The position numbers were made by a program, and so were the translations under genes. A stretch of 42,804 nucleotides of DNA from the NCBI GenBank assembly GCA_020725265.1, contig DYFK01000007.1:14504-57307 (forward strand), read 5' to 3'. Of the stretch, positions 25,501 through 31,497 are shown in pieces. The first letter of the stretch is position 1. Each line of letters starts with the position of its first letter. This DNA is from Hydrogenophilus sp. (GTDB lineage Bacteria; Pseudomonadota; Gammaproteobacteria; Burkholderiales; Thiobacillaceae). Under the pieces are notes generated by a model. It was not told where the DNA came from and made no database searches. It was given only the letters and a program-made list of their open reading frames with translations.

Positions 25501-26501
25501 TGACCATTGCCGGCGGCAACGAGCCACCCGGCTTCACCGGCAACAACGATGACGAGGATACCGTCGCCATCGGCGATGTCGCCCAGGTCAGCGGCACGGT
25601 CTGGCTGGACGCCAACCACGACCGCGTGCTCGATGCCGGCGAGAACCGGCTGGCCGGCTGGAGCGTGGAACTGCTGCTGAACGACGTGCTGGTCGCCAGC
25701 GCCATCACCGATGGCAACGGCGCCTACGCGATGACCAACCTGTCGCCGGGCCCGGGTTACCGGATCCGCTTCCGCCACCCGCAGACCGGCCAGATCTGGG
25801 GCAGCGCGGTCGCCAACGAGCAGGGCATCGCGCCGACCCCCGGCGTGCGCGACAACCCGAGCGACCCGGTCTCGACCAACGCCGGCAATCCGGCCGGCGC
25901 CGAGGTCGCGGACGGCACCCTGAGCGGGCTGACCCTGTTCGCCGGCGACAACATCATCGAGCAGAGCCTGCCGGTCGATCCCAGCGGCGTGGTCTACGAC
26001 GCCATCACCCGGCAACCGGTGGCCGGCGCCGTGGTGACCCTGTCGCCCCAGTCCTGCGTCACCCCGTTCGACCCGGACCAGCATCTGGTTGGCGGCGCCG
26101 CCAACCTGGCGCAAACCACCCTGGCCGACGGCTACTACGCGTTCATGCTCACCGCCAGCGCGCCCCAGTGCGACTACCTGCTGGTGGTGACCGAGCCGAC
26201 CGGCTACCGGACCCCGCCGTCCACGCTGATCCCGCCGTCCGGCACGCTGACGGTGGCGAACGGGCCGGGCACGACCGCGATCCAGGCCCAGCCGACCGCG
26301 CCGACCGGCGGCGAGTCGACCACCTATCATTTCGGTTTCAACATGAGCGGCGGTTCGCAAAACGTGGTCAACAACCACATTCCGCTGGAACCGAACCCGG
26401 TGATCCCGGTGCCGACCCTGTCGGAATGGGCGCTGTGGCTGATGTCCGGCCTGCTCGCGTTGTTCGGCATGGCGGTCGCGCGCCGGCGGAAGCCGGCCTG
26501 A
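19599..26501 (+). CDS. Giant DUF11/SdrD-B-like surface protein with IPTL-CTERM sorting signal
   Basis: About 2300 residues from ATG 19599, which has CAGGAG seven bases upstream. The signal region is long: SRFIAALEKKFAFVFAAS, an Arg-rich link, then SLAGGLLALTLASSAPALA. From about 50 to 1475 come ten DUF11-type units of roughly 120-150 residues, many opening LxxxKSFSP and ending YTNTIPAG. Three SdrD/Cna-B-like units follow (GKVFRDNN at about 1480, GKVFLDINNNG at 1617, GRVFFDFDNNG at 1740). Then come an eleventh DUF11 unit (about 1860), another SdrD-like unit (VSGTVWLDANHD, about 1997) and a carboxypeptidase-regulatory-like unit (about 2130). The tail is VPVPTLSEW-type motif, hydrophobic helix and ARRRKPA: the IPTL-CTERM signal processed by exosortase H, encoded next. 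Residue after W is A rather than the usual G. It is a likely adhesin or envelope/matrix protein. Cysteines recur in pairs per unit, suggesting disulfides. Confidence 0.92.
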   Translation: MSRFIAALEKKFAFVFAASVPVAAGSRRASARRRSLAGGLLALTLASSAPALAGLGASVTLQSGAPANILPGATTTLEITLSNNNPLAAITGVAFANSLPGTLPNALKVAGAPTYTCHDPSVPQTVAGSGTLTATTGGQAITLSGGVIPARHEATSTDGTCTILIPVTAGTSNGAATNYTYTILGGAVTGNDGSAVANVGDVSQSINVLALTQPTIGKSFSNSTAYLGGAARTLTITVTNTNSVPIPDFNITDVFPSLGGDGAIIQVANPANANATCNHDGVAPSFSPAPGDTTVAASGGTVAARTGGVNGSCTLTVAVVARHTNGAYSTGAQANTINAVSQFGNELGIRAQANASANITVTSPLSVTKSFSPASLAHGQTGTMTITLSNAASSDLNVVQFDDSPIDGLGSPVAGRGLIVTSTGTTCAGGGTSILQEGGEDRGVRLTGGAIPAGGSCTVTAGFTATTQVDNTPITYTNSIPAGAVDVGDPAIVSQARTATILVADTLRVLKSRETSNPRPGNPVRYTVTVQNWSASDMNNVRVQDALENGMTFLTGVINGLDFNPTLTGTGCSGLTVNSATGASTADLVIGTVPQRSGDSSPGACVVDFYAMVSTAAANGASTVNTLPAGSVCTDNGAGFCNGGSASTTNSTVNTSVLTAAKSFSPAGPLQEGTTTRMTITLTNYSANPLTSVSISDTLPISGSVQMQVANPANAATTCGAGTITATPGGSSVALNNGTVPARANNGAGAAGTCVLQVDVVGAAGGYTNTATAAGTETYADGGTQLVGPVSANASITYNSVLSASKGFSPGTVASGGRSTVTVRLNNSGSMALTNVSVTDPLPTGMVLASPVNAYTTCAGATVISATPGASSITLTGASIAGGGNCDLLFDVIATGAGNWTNTIPAGGIVSADSGVTNQSAVSGTLLYNAGSALTVAKATNPSTLTFPGEVSRLTITLTNGSQAVTGLGLTDHFTTDGQSGSSANGMVITANPAASTTCPGGIVGALPGATSVSLSGATLAANASCTFAVNVTSTTVGGITNYIPVGAIVTHQGLTNAGQATTSLTTQTNIGVVKQFTPNYIQPGQRSRLRITFFNPSAQPATSLSVLDNLPAGVTVPAGPNPATTCAGATVSAPATNQVQVSGGTLAAAVGNVAASCHAEIDVTAASEGVYVNTIPAGTLSGTIGGVPATNSQPTSDTLLVKLPLVVHKAIGGYTLDVGNPGGFTTGSASRAPGASAPLVVRLENPNTTDLTQAAFTDALPTGLVVATTPSASTTCAGGTVMAAASATSIALTGATIPASGHCTVTVNVLSNIPGAYTNTIPAGGVSTFEGIGNEEATRAEIVVSSPPTVAKQFSPPVIPPNGISTLTITIGNDNANAITLTSALTDSLPTLPGAMVVANPANVVKTCPGTVTATSGAGTVSYASGASVPAGGCAISVDVTAATPGTHNNSIAAGALQTSVGNNQQPANAPLVVSTRGYVSGKVFRDNNVTPNGTFEAGTDSPIAGVALELRADNCAGALLDTTSTDAAGNYLFADLDGATYAVCQPGQPSATVNGITTAGTIVGVNGSTGTAGSASNPTSTSSQIVGIVLNADGAGGEISGSPNNNFAEVVLSSIAGKVFLDINNNGVINGADSGIAGETIELRAGADCTGSLVATTSTDAGGDYAFGNLEPGTYTVCQPGQPADTSNGITSAGVVGNGGAAGAASNPSTTSSRIAGIVLPPNTPSTGNDFAEIPNGRTISGRVFFDFDNNGVLDGADYGISGQTLNLTGTDINGNPVARVTVTAADGGYAFTGLPEGTYTVTQPNQPADTSNGQTLAGSTGGVATLVATTPSEIAGIDLTGGNLVSADNDFAEVPSGAPDLVVTKTHTPASFGTGSSTGYFTITPGNIGGTGATGTITVVDTLPAGMTVAAPATGTGWACSGAVGASVVSCTSTTVIPPGESGNPITLRVAVAAGLSGQLLTNTVTIAGGNEPPGFTGNNDDEDTVAIGDVAQVSGTVWLDANHDRVLDAGENRLAGWSVELLLNDVLVASAITDGNGAYAMTNLSPGPGYRIRFRHPQTGQIWGSAVANEQGIAPTPGVRDNPSDPVSTNAGNPAGAEVADGTLSGLTLFAGDNIIEQSLPVDPSGVVYDAITRQPVAGAVVTLSPQSCVTPFDPDQHLVGGAANLAQTTLADGYYAFMLTASAPQCDYLLVVTEPTGYRTPPSTLIPPSGTLTVANGPGTTAIQAQPTAPTGGESTTYHFGFNMSGGSQNVVNNHIPLEPNPVIPVPTLSEWALWLMSGLLALFGMAVARRRKPA

Positions 26502-26535
26502 AACTTCGCCGCCGCGCCGCCTGGAGTGGTGGCGA

Positions 26536-26569
26536 AACGCGCCGCGCGCATGCGCCGGCGCGTTTTTTT
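26536..26569 (+). terminator. Terminator between the surface protein gene and xrtH
   Basis: AACGCGCCG (26536-26544) pairs with CGGCGCGTT (26556-26564), and the T run extends to 26569 (seven T). The loop can fold further. It lies 35 bases past the surface-protein stop and 45 before xrtH, so it should reduce xrtH transcription relative to the substrate. Confidence 0.8.
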
Positions 26570-26613
26570 ATGGGAAACTCGCGTGATCCAACCGGTGTGA
26601 ACCTTTTCGAGCA

Positions 26614-27126
26614 ATGGCCCGTTTCTTCATCCTTTTCCTGGTCGTCCAGGCGCTGTTGTTCAGCGCCGAGCTGACGCCGCCGGCGCAACGCCTGATCGTG
26701 GTGCCGTGGACCGAGACCCTGGCGCTGATCAGCGCCTGGCTGATCCAGGCTTTCGACGCCGACGTCATCTCCTACGGCATCGTCATCCAGAACCGGCTGA
26801 CCGGCGTCGGCGTGTCCATCGAGGCCGGTTGCAACGGCGTCGAGGCCAGCATCGTGCTGATCGCCGCCACCCTTGCCTTCCCGGCGCCCTGGCGGATGAA
26901 GCTGGCCGGGCTGGTGATCGGCATCGTCGCCGTGCAGGCCATGAACGTGTTGCGCGTCATCAGCCTGTTCTACCTGCTGCAATGGAACCAGGCCTGGTTC
27001 GAGTTCGCGCACCTGTATCTCTGGCAGGCCCTGATCATGCTCGACGTGCTCGTGGTCTGGATGCTGTGGGTTCGTTACGTGACCAAGCGCACCGCCGCCG
27101 CGGCGCCGGTTCCCCATGCGGCTTAG
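26614..27126 (+). CDS. xrtH: Exosortase H (IPTL-CTERM specific)
   Basis: A 170-residue multi-pass membrane transpeptidase-like enzyme. The exosortase catalytic triad is present: Cys in VSIEAGCNGVEASIVLIAAT (about residue 70), Arg in MNVLRVISLFYLLQ (about 114), and His in FEFAHLYLWQALIMLD (about 132). The short length and the match of its neighbours, an IPTL-CTERM substrate upstream and the XrtH-associated membrane protein downstream, identify it as XrtH. It is expected to cleave the substrate near the IPTL motif and help transfer it to the envelope, by analogy with other exosortases. No strong Shine-Dalgarno precedes ATG 26614. It overlaps the next gene by 11 bases, so the two are coupled. 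Confidence 0.92.
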   Translation: MARFFILFLVVQALLFSAELTPPAQRLIVVPWTETLALISAWLIQAFDADVISYGIVIQNRLTGVGVSIEAGCNGVEASIVLIAATLAFPAPWRMKLAGLVIGIVAVQAMNVLRVISLFYLLQWNQAWFEFAHLYLWQALIMLDVLVVWMLWVRYVTKRTAAAAPVPHAA

Positions 27127-27754
27127 TTTCGTCGGTCTGTTCCTGATCAAGGCCATCTTCTGGCTGCTGGTCTGTCTGGGGGTCTGGTACCTGATCACGC
27201 CCTACCTGGCCATGCCGGTCGCCTATCTGGCCAACTGGGTGGTGGATTTCCTGTTCCCGGTCTGGGCGGAAGGCGTCGAGCGCGACGGCAACGCGCTGGT
27301 GCTGCTCACCCGGCTGGAAATGCCGATCGCCGGCGCCATCCAGAGCGGCCGCGTGGCGGTGCTGACCCCGGAGGTCGATTTCCGGATTTACGGCTATGGC
27401 TTGCCGTTGCTGGCCGCGTTGCTGTTGGCGTCGCGCGCCGGCCGGCCGTTGCCGAAGATCCTGCTCGGCGCGGTGCTGTTGCTGCCGTTCCAGGTCTGGG
27501 GCGTCTGCTTCGATTGGCTCAAGCAGATCGCGATCTCGTCGGGACCGCAGATCTACTGGTCGACCCAGCTCGCCGGTTACGAGAAAGAGTTGATCGCCTG
27601 GGGCTACCAGTTTGGTTTCCTGGTCCTGCCGACCCTGATCCCGGTGATGGCCTGGGCTTACATGGACAGCCGTTTTCTTTCCACTTTCCTGCTTGAGGCG
27701 GCCCTCGACGGTGCCAGCGAGTCGCGCGCCGATGGCGGCGACGCCGGCAAATGA
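27116..27754 (+). CDS. Exosortase H-associated membrane protein
   Basis: 212 residues with three to four predicted membrane helices: FVGLFLIKAIFWLLVCLGVW, YGLPLLAALLLASRAG, ILLGAVLLLPFQVWGVCFDW and FGFLVLPTLIPVMAWAY. A soluble stretch between the first and second helices includes GNALVLLTRLEMPIAG. The gene starts inside the end of xrtH (11-base overlap). In other genomes a protein of this type is paired with XrtH, which is the basis for the name. The C-terminal tail is cytoplasm-like and variable. Its exact job in sorting is unknown; it may act as an assembly or substrate-handling partner. Confidence 0.85.
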   Translation: MRLSFVGLFLIKAIFWLLVCLGVWYLITPYLAMPVAYLANWVVDFLFPVWAEGVERDGNALVLLTRLEMPIAGAIQSGRVAVLTPEVDFRIYGYGLPLLAALLLASRAGRPLPKILLGAVLLLPFQVWGVCFDWLKQIAISSGPQIYWSTQLAGYEKELIAWGYQFGFLVLPTLIPVMAWAYMDSRFLSTFLLEAALDGASESRADGGDAGK

Positions 27755-27782
27755 CCGGGACCGCCCTGGCCGGACGCGAGAC

Positions 27783-28511
27783 ATGAGCAAACCCAAAATC
27801 CCCTCCCGCTTCGACCCCGGCGGCAGCCAGGAAGCGCGTCTGACCGCGCGCGAATCGTGGCGCATGTTCGAAATCATGGCCGAGTTCGTCGAGGCGACCG
27901 AACGGCTCTGGCCGATCCGGCCGGCGGTCAGCATCTTCGGCAGCGCCCGGGTGGCGGCGGATTCAGCCTATTACATGCTGACCGAGCAGATCGCGCGCAA
28001 GCTGTCCGATGCCGGTTTCGCGGTGATTTCCGGCGGCGGGCCGGGCGTCATGGAAGCGGCCAACAAGGGTGCCTATTTCGGCAAGTCGCCCAGCGTCGGC
28101 CTCAACATCCAGTTGCCGCACGAGCAGCACGCCAATCATTTCCAGGACATCAGCCAGACCTTCCGCCATTTCTTCGCGCGCAAGGTGATGTTCGTCAAGT
28201 TCGCCAGCGCCTATGTGGTCATGCCCGGCGGCTTCGGCACGCTCGACGAGCTGATGGAGGCGCTGACCCTGATCCAGACCGGCAAGACCCGGCCGATTCC
28301 GATCATCCTGGTCGAGTCGGCGTTCTGGAGCGGCCTGATCGACTGGTTCCGTGACCGGCTGGTGGCCGAGGGCATGATCAATCCCGAGGACATGAACCTG
28401 ATCCAGGTCATCGACCAACCGGAACAGGTGGTCGAGGCGATCTTCCGGCATTACGAGACCCGGGGCTTCGAGCCTTCCGCCCAGGAGCGCGAGATCCTGC
28501 TCAACCTCTGA
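27783..28511 (+). CDS. LOG family (TIGR00730-type) Rossmann-fold protein
   Basis: 242 residues from ATG 27783 (MSKPKIPSRFDPGGSQEARL); a longer in-frame start would overlap the previous gene. The family's two signatures are visible: SGGGPGVMEAANKGA and MPGGFGTLDELMEAL (about residue 146), the PGGxGTxxE loop of LOG/lysine-decarboxylase-like phosphoribohydrolases. Enzymes of this group cleave nucleoside 5'-monophosphates such as cytokinin ribotides or AMP, releasing ribose 5-phosphate. Whether this long type acts on cytokinins is unproven, and many bacterial members are of unknown substrate. It is cytoplasmic, 28 bases after the XrtH partner gene, so read-through is possible, but a functional link is not implied. 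Confidence 0.92.
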   Translation: MSKPKIPSRFDPGGSQEARLTARESWRMFEIMAEFVEATERLWPIRPAVSIFGSARVAADSAYYMLTEQIARKLSDAGFAVISGGGPGVMEAANKGAYFGKSPSVGLNIQLPHEQHANHFQDISQTFRHFFARKVMFVKFASAYVVMPGGFGTLDELMEALTLIQTGKTRPIPIILVESAFWSGLIDWFRDRLVAEGMINPEDMNLIQVIDQPEQVVEAIFRHYETRGFEPSAQEREILLNL

Positions 28512-28550
28512 TGCGCGCGCGCCGACGCGGCCGGACAGGGTTGGCCGGCC

Positions 28551-28559
28551 TGCTAAACT
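28551..28559 (+). promoter_or_regulatory. Extended -10 element before the DUF2782 gene
   Basis: TGC-TAAACT forms an extended -10 box (TGn motif plus four of six bases of TATAAT). No -35 box is recognisable, as is common for extended -10 promoters. It predicts a start near 28566 and a leader of about 20 bases. Confidence 0.4.
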
Positions 28560-28586
28560 GGAAGTGTCCCCATCGAAACCACCGTC

Positions 28587-28913
28587 ATGAAACTCGCTTC
28601 CCTGCTGCTTGCCGGCTTTCTGCTGTCGGCGCCGGCGCTGGCCGAGCGGCCACCACTGGAGCCCTTGCCGGACATCCCGCCGCCGCCGGGCATGGTCGAT
28701 CCGATGCTGGAGCCCCAGATCACCATCGTCCAGCGCGGCGAGGATCGCGTCGAGGAATACCGGATCCGGGGTCAGCTCTATCTGATCAAGGTGACGCCCC
28801 GCCACGGCAGGCCCTACTATCTGGTCGATCATCGCGGCGATGGCCAGATGCGTCGTTACGACGACCTGTCGCCGAACTTCCAGGTGCCGCTTTGGGTCAT
28901 CCATACCTTTTGA
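28587..28913 (+). CDS. DUF2782 domain periplasmic protein
   Basis: 108 residues. Signal peptide MKLASLLLAGFLLSAPALA, then a Pro-rich stretch (PPLEPLPDIPPPPGM). A compact beta-rich domain follows, VEEYRIRGQLYLIKVTPRHG with YYLVDHRGDGQM, the arrangement of the DUF2782 family of beta- and gammaproteobacteria. The function is unknown. In many relatives it lies near polA and thrB; here polA is about 9 kb away behind the exosortase module and no thrB is present. No clear Shine-Dalgarno is seen before ATG 28587. It is followed by a terminator at 28937. Confidence 0.88.
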   Translation: MKLASLLLAGFLLSAPALAERPPLEPLPDIPPPPGMVDPMLEPQITIVQRGEDRVEEYRIRGQLYLIKVTPRHGRPYYLVDHRGDGQMRRYDDLSPNFQVPLWVIHTF

Positions 28914-28936
28914 CGCGGGCGCCGATCGATTTTCCC

Positions 28937-28963
28937 GCCGCCTCCGGGCGGCTTTGATTTTTT
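28937..28963 (+). terminator. Terminator after the DUF2782 gene
   Basis: GCCGCC (28937-28942) pairs with GGCGGC (28947-28952) around a four-base loop, followed by TTTGATTTTTT. It lies only eight bases before the next start codon, so it may also modulate translation of that gene. Confidence 0.6.
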
Positions 28964-28970
28964 CCGACCG

Positions 28971-29738
28971 ATGACCACTTCGACCATTTCCCGACTTCCC
29001 GCGTCGACCGGCCTGGCCTGGGTCAGGGAAGGCTGGCGTCTGTTCATGCTGGCGCCGATACCCTGGACCGGCATGACCGCCCTGGTATTCCTGGCATTGA
29101 TGGCCGTGGCCATGCTGCCGTTGATCGGGGGCATGCTGGCGCATGTCGCCTCGCCATTCATCGTCGCCGGCTATCTCGCGGCGAGTCGCGCCGGCCAGCG
29201 CGGCGAGCCGGTCACTTTCCTCTATCTCGGCGCCGGCGTCCGCGAGGGACGCAACACCCTGCTGACCATCGGTCTGGCCTACATGCTGGCGACCCTGGTC
29301 ATCTTCAAACTGGTCGGATTCCTTACCGGCGGCGATCTCGAAGCCTTGTTGCGGCAGGCGCAGAATCCGGTTGCCCTGACCCCGGAACAGGCCGAAGCAA
29401 TGTTGGGCGGCGCGCTCTCGGCATTGATGCTGGGCACGCTGCTGTTCGCGCCCTTGCTGATGGCGACCTGGTTTTCGCCCGGTCTGGTCCTGTTCGAAGG
29501 ATTCCCGGCTGGCCGGGCGATGTGGTGGAGCCTGTGGGCCTGCGCGGTGAACTGGCGTCCGATCCTGGCCTACAGCGCGATCCTCGCGCTGGGGGGCATG
29601 GTCGCGGTGGTGATCCCGTTCGGCCTCGGCCTGCTGGTGTTCCTGCCCTGGACCCTGACCTCGACCTACGCGGCCTATGCCGACATCTTTCCCGCCACCC
29701 CGGAATCCGAACCCGAGCCAGAGCCCGAACCATCATGA
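28971..29738 (+). CDS. BPSS1780-family membrane protein
   Basis: 255 residues with five to six hydrophobic helices, opening with GLAWVREGWRLFMLAPIPW, the typical start of the BPSS1780 family, which is largely confined to betaproteobacteria. Helices include ALVFLALMAVAMLPLIGGML, FIVAGYLAAS, LMLGTLLFAPLLMATWFSPG and ILALGGMVAVVIPFGLGLLV. The C-terminus is a cytoplasmic acidic Glu-Pro repeat (EPEPEPEP). It is an inner-membrane protein of unknown function, often next to DUF2782 as here. The stop overlaps the start of the cytochrome gene (ATGA), so the two are co-translated. The ATG at 28971 lies eight bases after a terminator T tract. Confidence 0.87.
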   Translation: MTTSTISRLPASTGLAWVREGWRLFMLAPIPWTGMTALVFLALMAVAMLPLIGGMLAHVASPFIVAGYLAASRAGQRGEPVTFLYLGAGVREGRNTLLTIGLAYMLATLVIFKLVGFLTGGDLEALLRQAQNPVALTPEQAEAMLGGALSALMLGTLLFAPLLMATWFSPGLVLFEGFPAGRAMWWSLWACAVNWRPILAYSAILALGGMVAVVIPFGLGLLVFLPWTLTSTYAAYADIFPATPESEPEPEPEPS

Positions 29739-30232
29739 AATCGATCCATACCCTGTCGCTGGCGTTGGCCGCCCTGTTGCTGGCCATGCCCGGACAGGCC
29801 GCCGAGCCGGTCAAATTCGGCGACGCGTTGCACAAGAAGTTTCACCACGACCGCTGCATCCAGTGCCATCAGTTCAACAGTCGCAAGAACAACGGCCGGA
29901 CCTATCACTCCCACCGTTCCCGCTATCTGTGCGACAACTGTCATACCTTCCGGCTGACCGGGCTGCCCCGGGGCGAGTGGATGGCGCCGCATGAACGGAT
30001 GGATTACACCGGCATGGACGCGCGCGATACCTGTCTGCTGATCAAGCGCAACATGGGGTCCGGCGACGCCAGGGCGAAAATGACCGAGCATCTGCTGCAT
30101 GACGTCCGCATCCGCTGGGCGCTGGACAACGGCATGACGCCGGCCGGCAGGATGCCGGCCGTGCCCGGCGGCCATGCCGAATGGTCGCGCGATGTCCGGG
30201 CCTGGATCGCCGACGGTATGTTGTGCGAATGA
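29735..30232 (+). CDS. Periplasmic dihaem c-type cytochrome
   Basis: 165 residues from ATG 29735, with a four-base overlap with the previous gene. Signal peptide MKSIHTLSLALAALLLAMPG. Two haem-binding CxxCH motifs are close together in the N-terminal half: CIQCH (41-45) and CDNCH (66-70), with several extra His between them (HHDR, YHSHRSR) that could be axial ligands. The C-terminal half has no haem motif but ends in GHAEWSRDVRAWIADGMLCE, like the terminal helix of small cytochromes. It is a candidate periplasmic electron carrier. Co-occurrence with the TauE/SafE-like gene, 24 bases downstream, suggests a small redox or metal-linked operon. No precise family is recognised. Confidence 0.85.
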   Translation: MKSIHTLSLALAALLLAMPGQAAEPVKFGDALHKKFHHDRCIQCHQFNSRKNNGRTYHSHRSRYLCDNCHTFRLTGLPRGEWMAPHERMDYTGMDARDTCLLIKRNMGSGDARAKMTEHLLHDVRIRWALDNGMTPAGRMPAVPGGHAEWSRDVRAWIADGMLCE

Positions 30233-30256
30233 TCCTCGCCGTCGGCGGGGCGCGCC

Positions 30257-30919
30257 ATGCCTGAAATCTCCTTGCTCGCGGCCTTTCTGGCCGGCCTGCT
30301 CGGTGGTGCCCATTGCGTCGGCATGTGCGGTGGCATCGTCGCCGCGATGTCGTTCCAGAACGCTGGCCGCCAGCCGATCGGCATCCATCTCGGTTACAGC
30401 CTGGGACGCATCGTCAGCTATGGCCTGGCCGGCGCGATCGCCGGCCTGATCGGTTCCGCCGCCTTCCTGTCCGACCGGCTGTATCCGGTCCAGCAGGGGC
30501 TGTTCGTGCTCGCCCAGGTGATGCTGATCCTGCTGGGCCTTTATCTGGCTGGCCTCAATCAACTGGTGCGTCGGCTGGAAGATGCCGGTGCCGGTATCTG
30601 GCGGCGCCTGCAACCGCTGCTCGGCCGCCTGCTGCCGGTGCGTGGGCCGTTTCAGGCGGTCGCCGCCGGCGCGCTCTGGGGCTGGCTGCCCTGCGGGCTG
30701 GTCTACAGCGTGCTGGTGCTGGCGCTGTCGTCCGGCAGCCCGTGGTCCGGAGGCTTGTTGCTGCTGGCATTCGGCCTGGGCACCCTGCCCAATCTGATGT
30801 TGATGGGATGGGCGGCCGAAAGCCTGCGCGCCTTTACCCGCCAAGTCTGGGTCAAACGCGTGGCCGGACTACTGGTGGCGGCGATGGGCGTCTGGGGGCT
30901 GCTGGCGATGACGCCCTGA
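30257..30919 (+). CDS. Sulfite exporter TauE/SafE-like (DsbD_2-type) membrane protein
   Basis: 220 residues, six predicted helices. The first helix carries GGAHCVGMCGGIVAAM and the fourth WGWLPCGLVYSVLV, the paired HC-x-GMCGG and LPCG motifs of the DsbD_2-type subgroup of TauE/SafE-like proteins. Members of this subgroup frequently sit beside cbb3 oxidase or cytochrome c maturation genes and are thought to handle copper or thiols rather than sulfite. Here the neighbour is a dihaem cytochrome c, consistent with such a role. It is in the inner membrane. The ribosome binding site is weak. It converges with the DUF4426 gene. Confidence 0.88.
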   Translation: MPEISLLAAFLAGLLGGAHCVGMCGGIVAAMSFQNAGRQPIGIHLGYSLGRIVSYGLAGAIAGLIGSAAFLSDRLYPVQQGLFVLAQVMLILLGLYLAGLNQLVRRLEDAGAGIWRRLQPLLGRLLPVRGPFQAVAAGALWGWLPCGLVYSVLVLALSSGSPWSGGLLLLAFGLGTLPNLMLMGWAAESLRAFTRQVWVKRVAGLLVAAMGVWGLLAMTP

Positions 30920-30942
30920 GTGGGCAGCCATCGCGCCAGGAG

Positions 30943-31371
30943 TCATCGGGTCTGGAATTCGCGCGCGAATTCACTCTTGAGCGGTTTCCCCAGGACGTTG
31001 GCGCTGACCAGGAAACGCAGGGTCGACGGCGTGTTCATGCGGAATTCACCGAGGTAGTAGACGTGCTCGCCATTGCGGACCTCACGGATCGGGATCGAGA
31101 ACAGATAGTTGTTCTGGTCGACCGCGCCGGCATAGACCTGCGCCGGCAGGGTGATCGCGCGTCCGGGGCCGGTCTTGCGCATCACTGTGATGGTCAGGAG
31201 GCCACGTCCGGGTTCGGCCGAGACGTTGAAGTCGCGCGCGGCCTCGGGCGTCAGATCCAGACTGGGTACCGCGCTGCTGTGCATTTCCAGATCGCCGCTC
31301 CGGACGGTGGCATCGGCCCGCGCCATGCTGGCGAGGAGGGTGAATATCACGATCAGGGCGGCTGCACGCAT
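30943..31371 (-). CDS. DUF4426 domain periplasmic protein
   Basis: 142 residues from ATG 31371, preceded on the minus strand by AGGAGA. Signal peptide MRAAALIVIFTLLASMARA. The mature domain (LEMHSSAVPSLDLTPEAARD ... SEFAREFQTR) has a beta-sandwich look with NGEHVYYLGEFRMNTPS, as in the DUF4426 family of short periplasmic proteins. A much longer frame on the same strand runs through hslU and is not real. The function is unknown. It is transcribed alone, divergently from hslU, with a shared 126-base control region that contains a minus-strand TATATT (31410-31415). Confidence 0.82.
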   Translation of the reverse strand: MRAAALIVIFTLLASMARADATVRSGDLEMHSSAVPSLDLTPEAARDFNVSAEPGRGLLTITVMRKTGPGRAITLPAQVYAGAVDQNNYLFSIPIREVRNGEHVYYLGEFRMNTPSTLRFLVSANVLGKPLKSEFAREFQTR

Positions 31372-31447
31372 GATGGGTCTCCTCGGGTTGAGCGTCGTTA
31401 TGCCATGCCAATATAGCCCGTTGTCGCGCCGGCGACAGGCGGCCGGG

Positions 31448-31456
31448 TGGTAGACT
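31448..31456 (+). promoter_or_regulatory. Extended -10 element before hslU
   Basis: TGG-TAGACT is an extended -10 box predicting a start near 31463 and a leader of about 35 bases. There is no recognisable -35 and no heat-shock (sigma-32) pattern nearby, which would be expected for hslU in many species. Confidence 0.4.
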
Positions 31457-31497
31457 GGCCAGCCGTCAATCCGACCGTTTATCCGGAAGCTTCCGTC

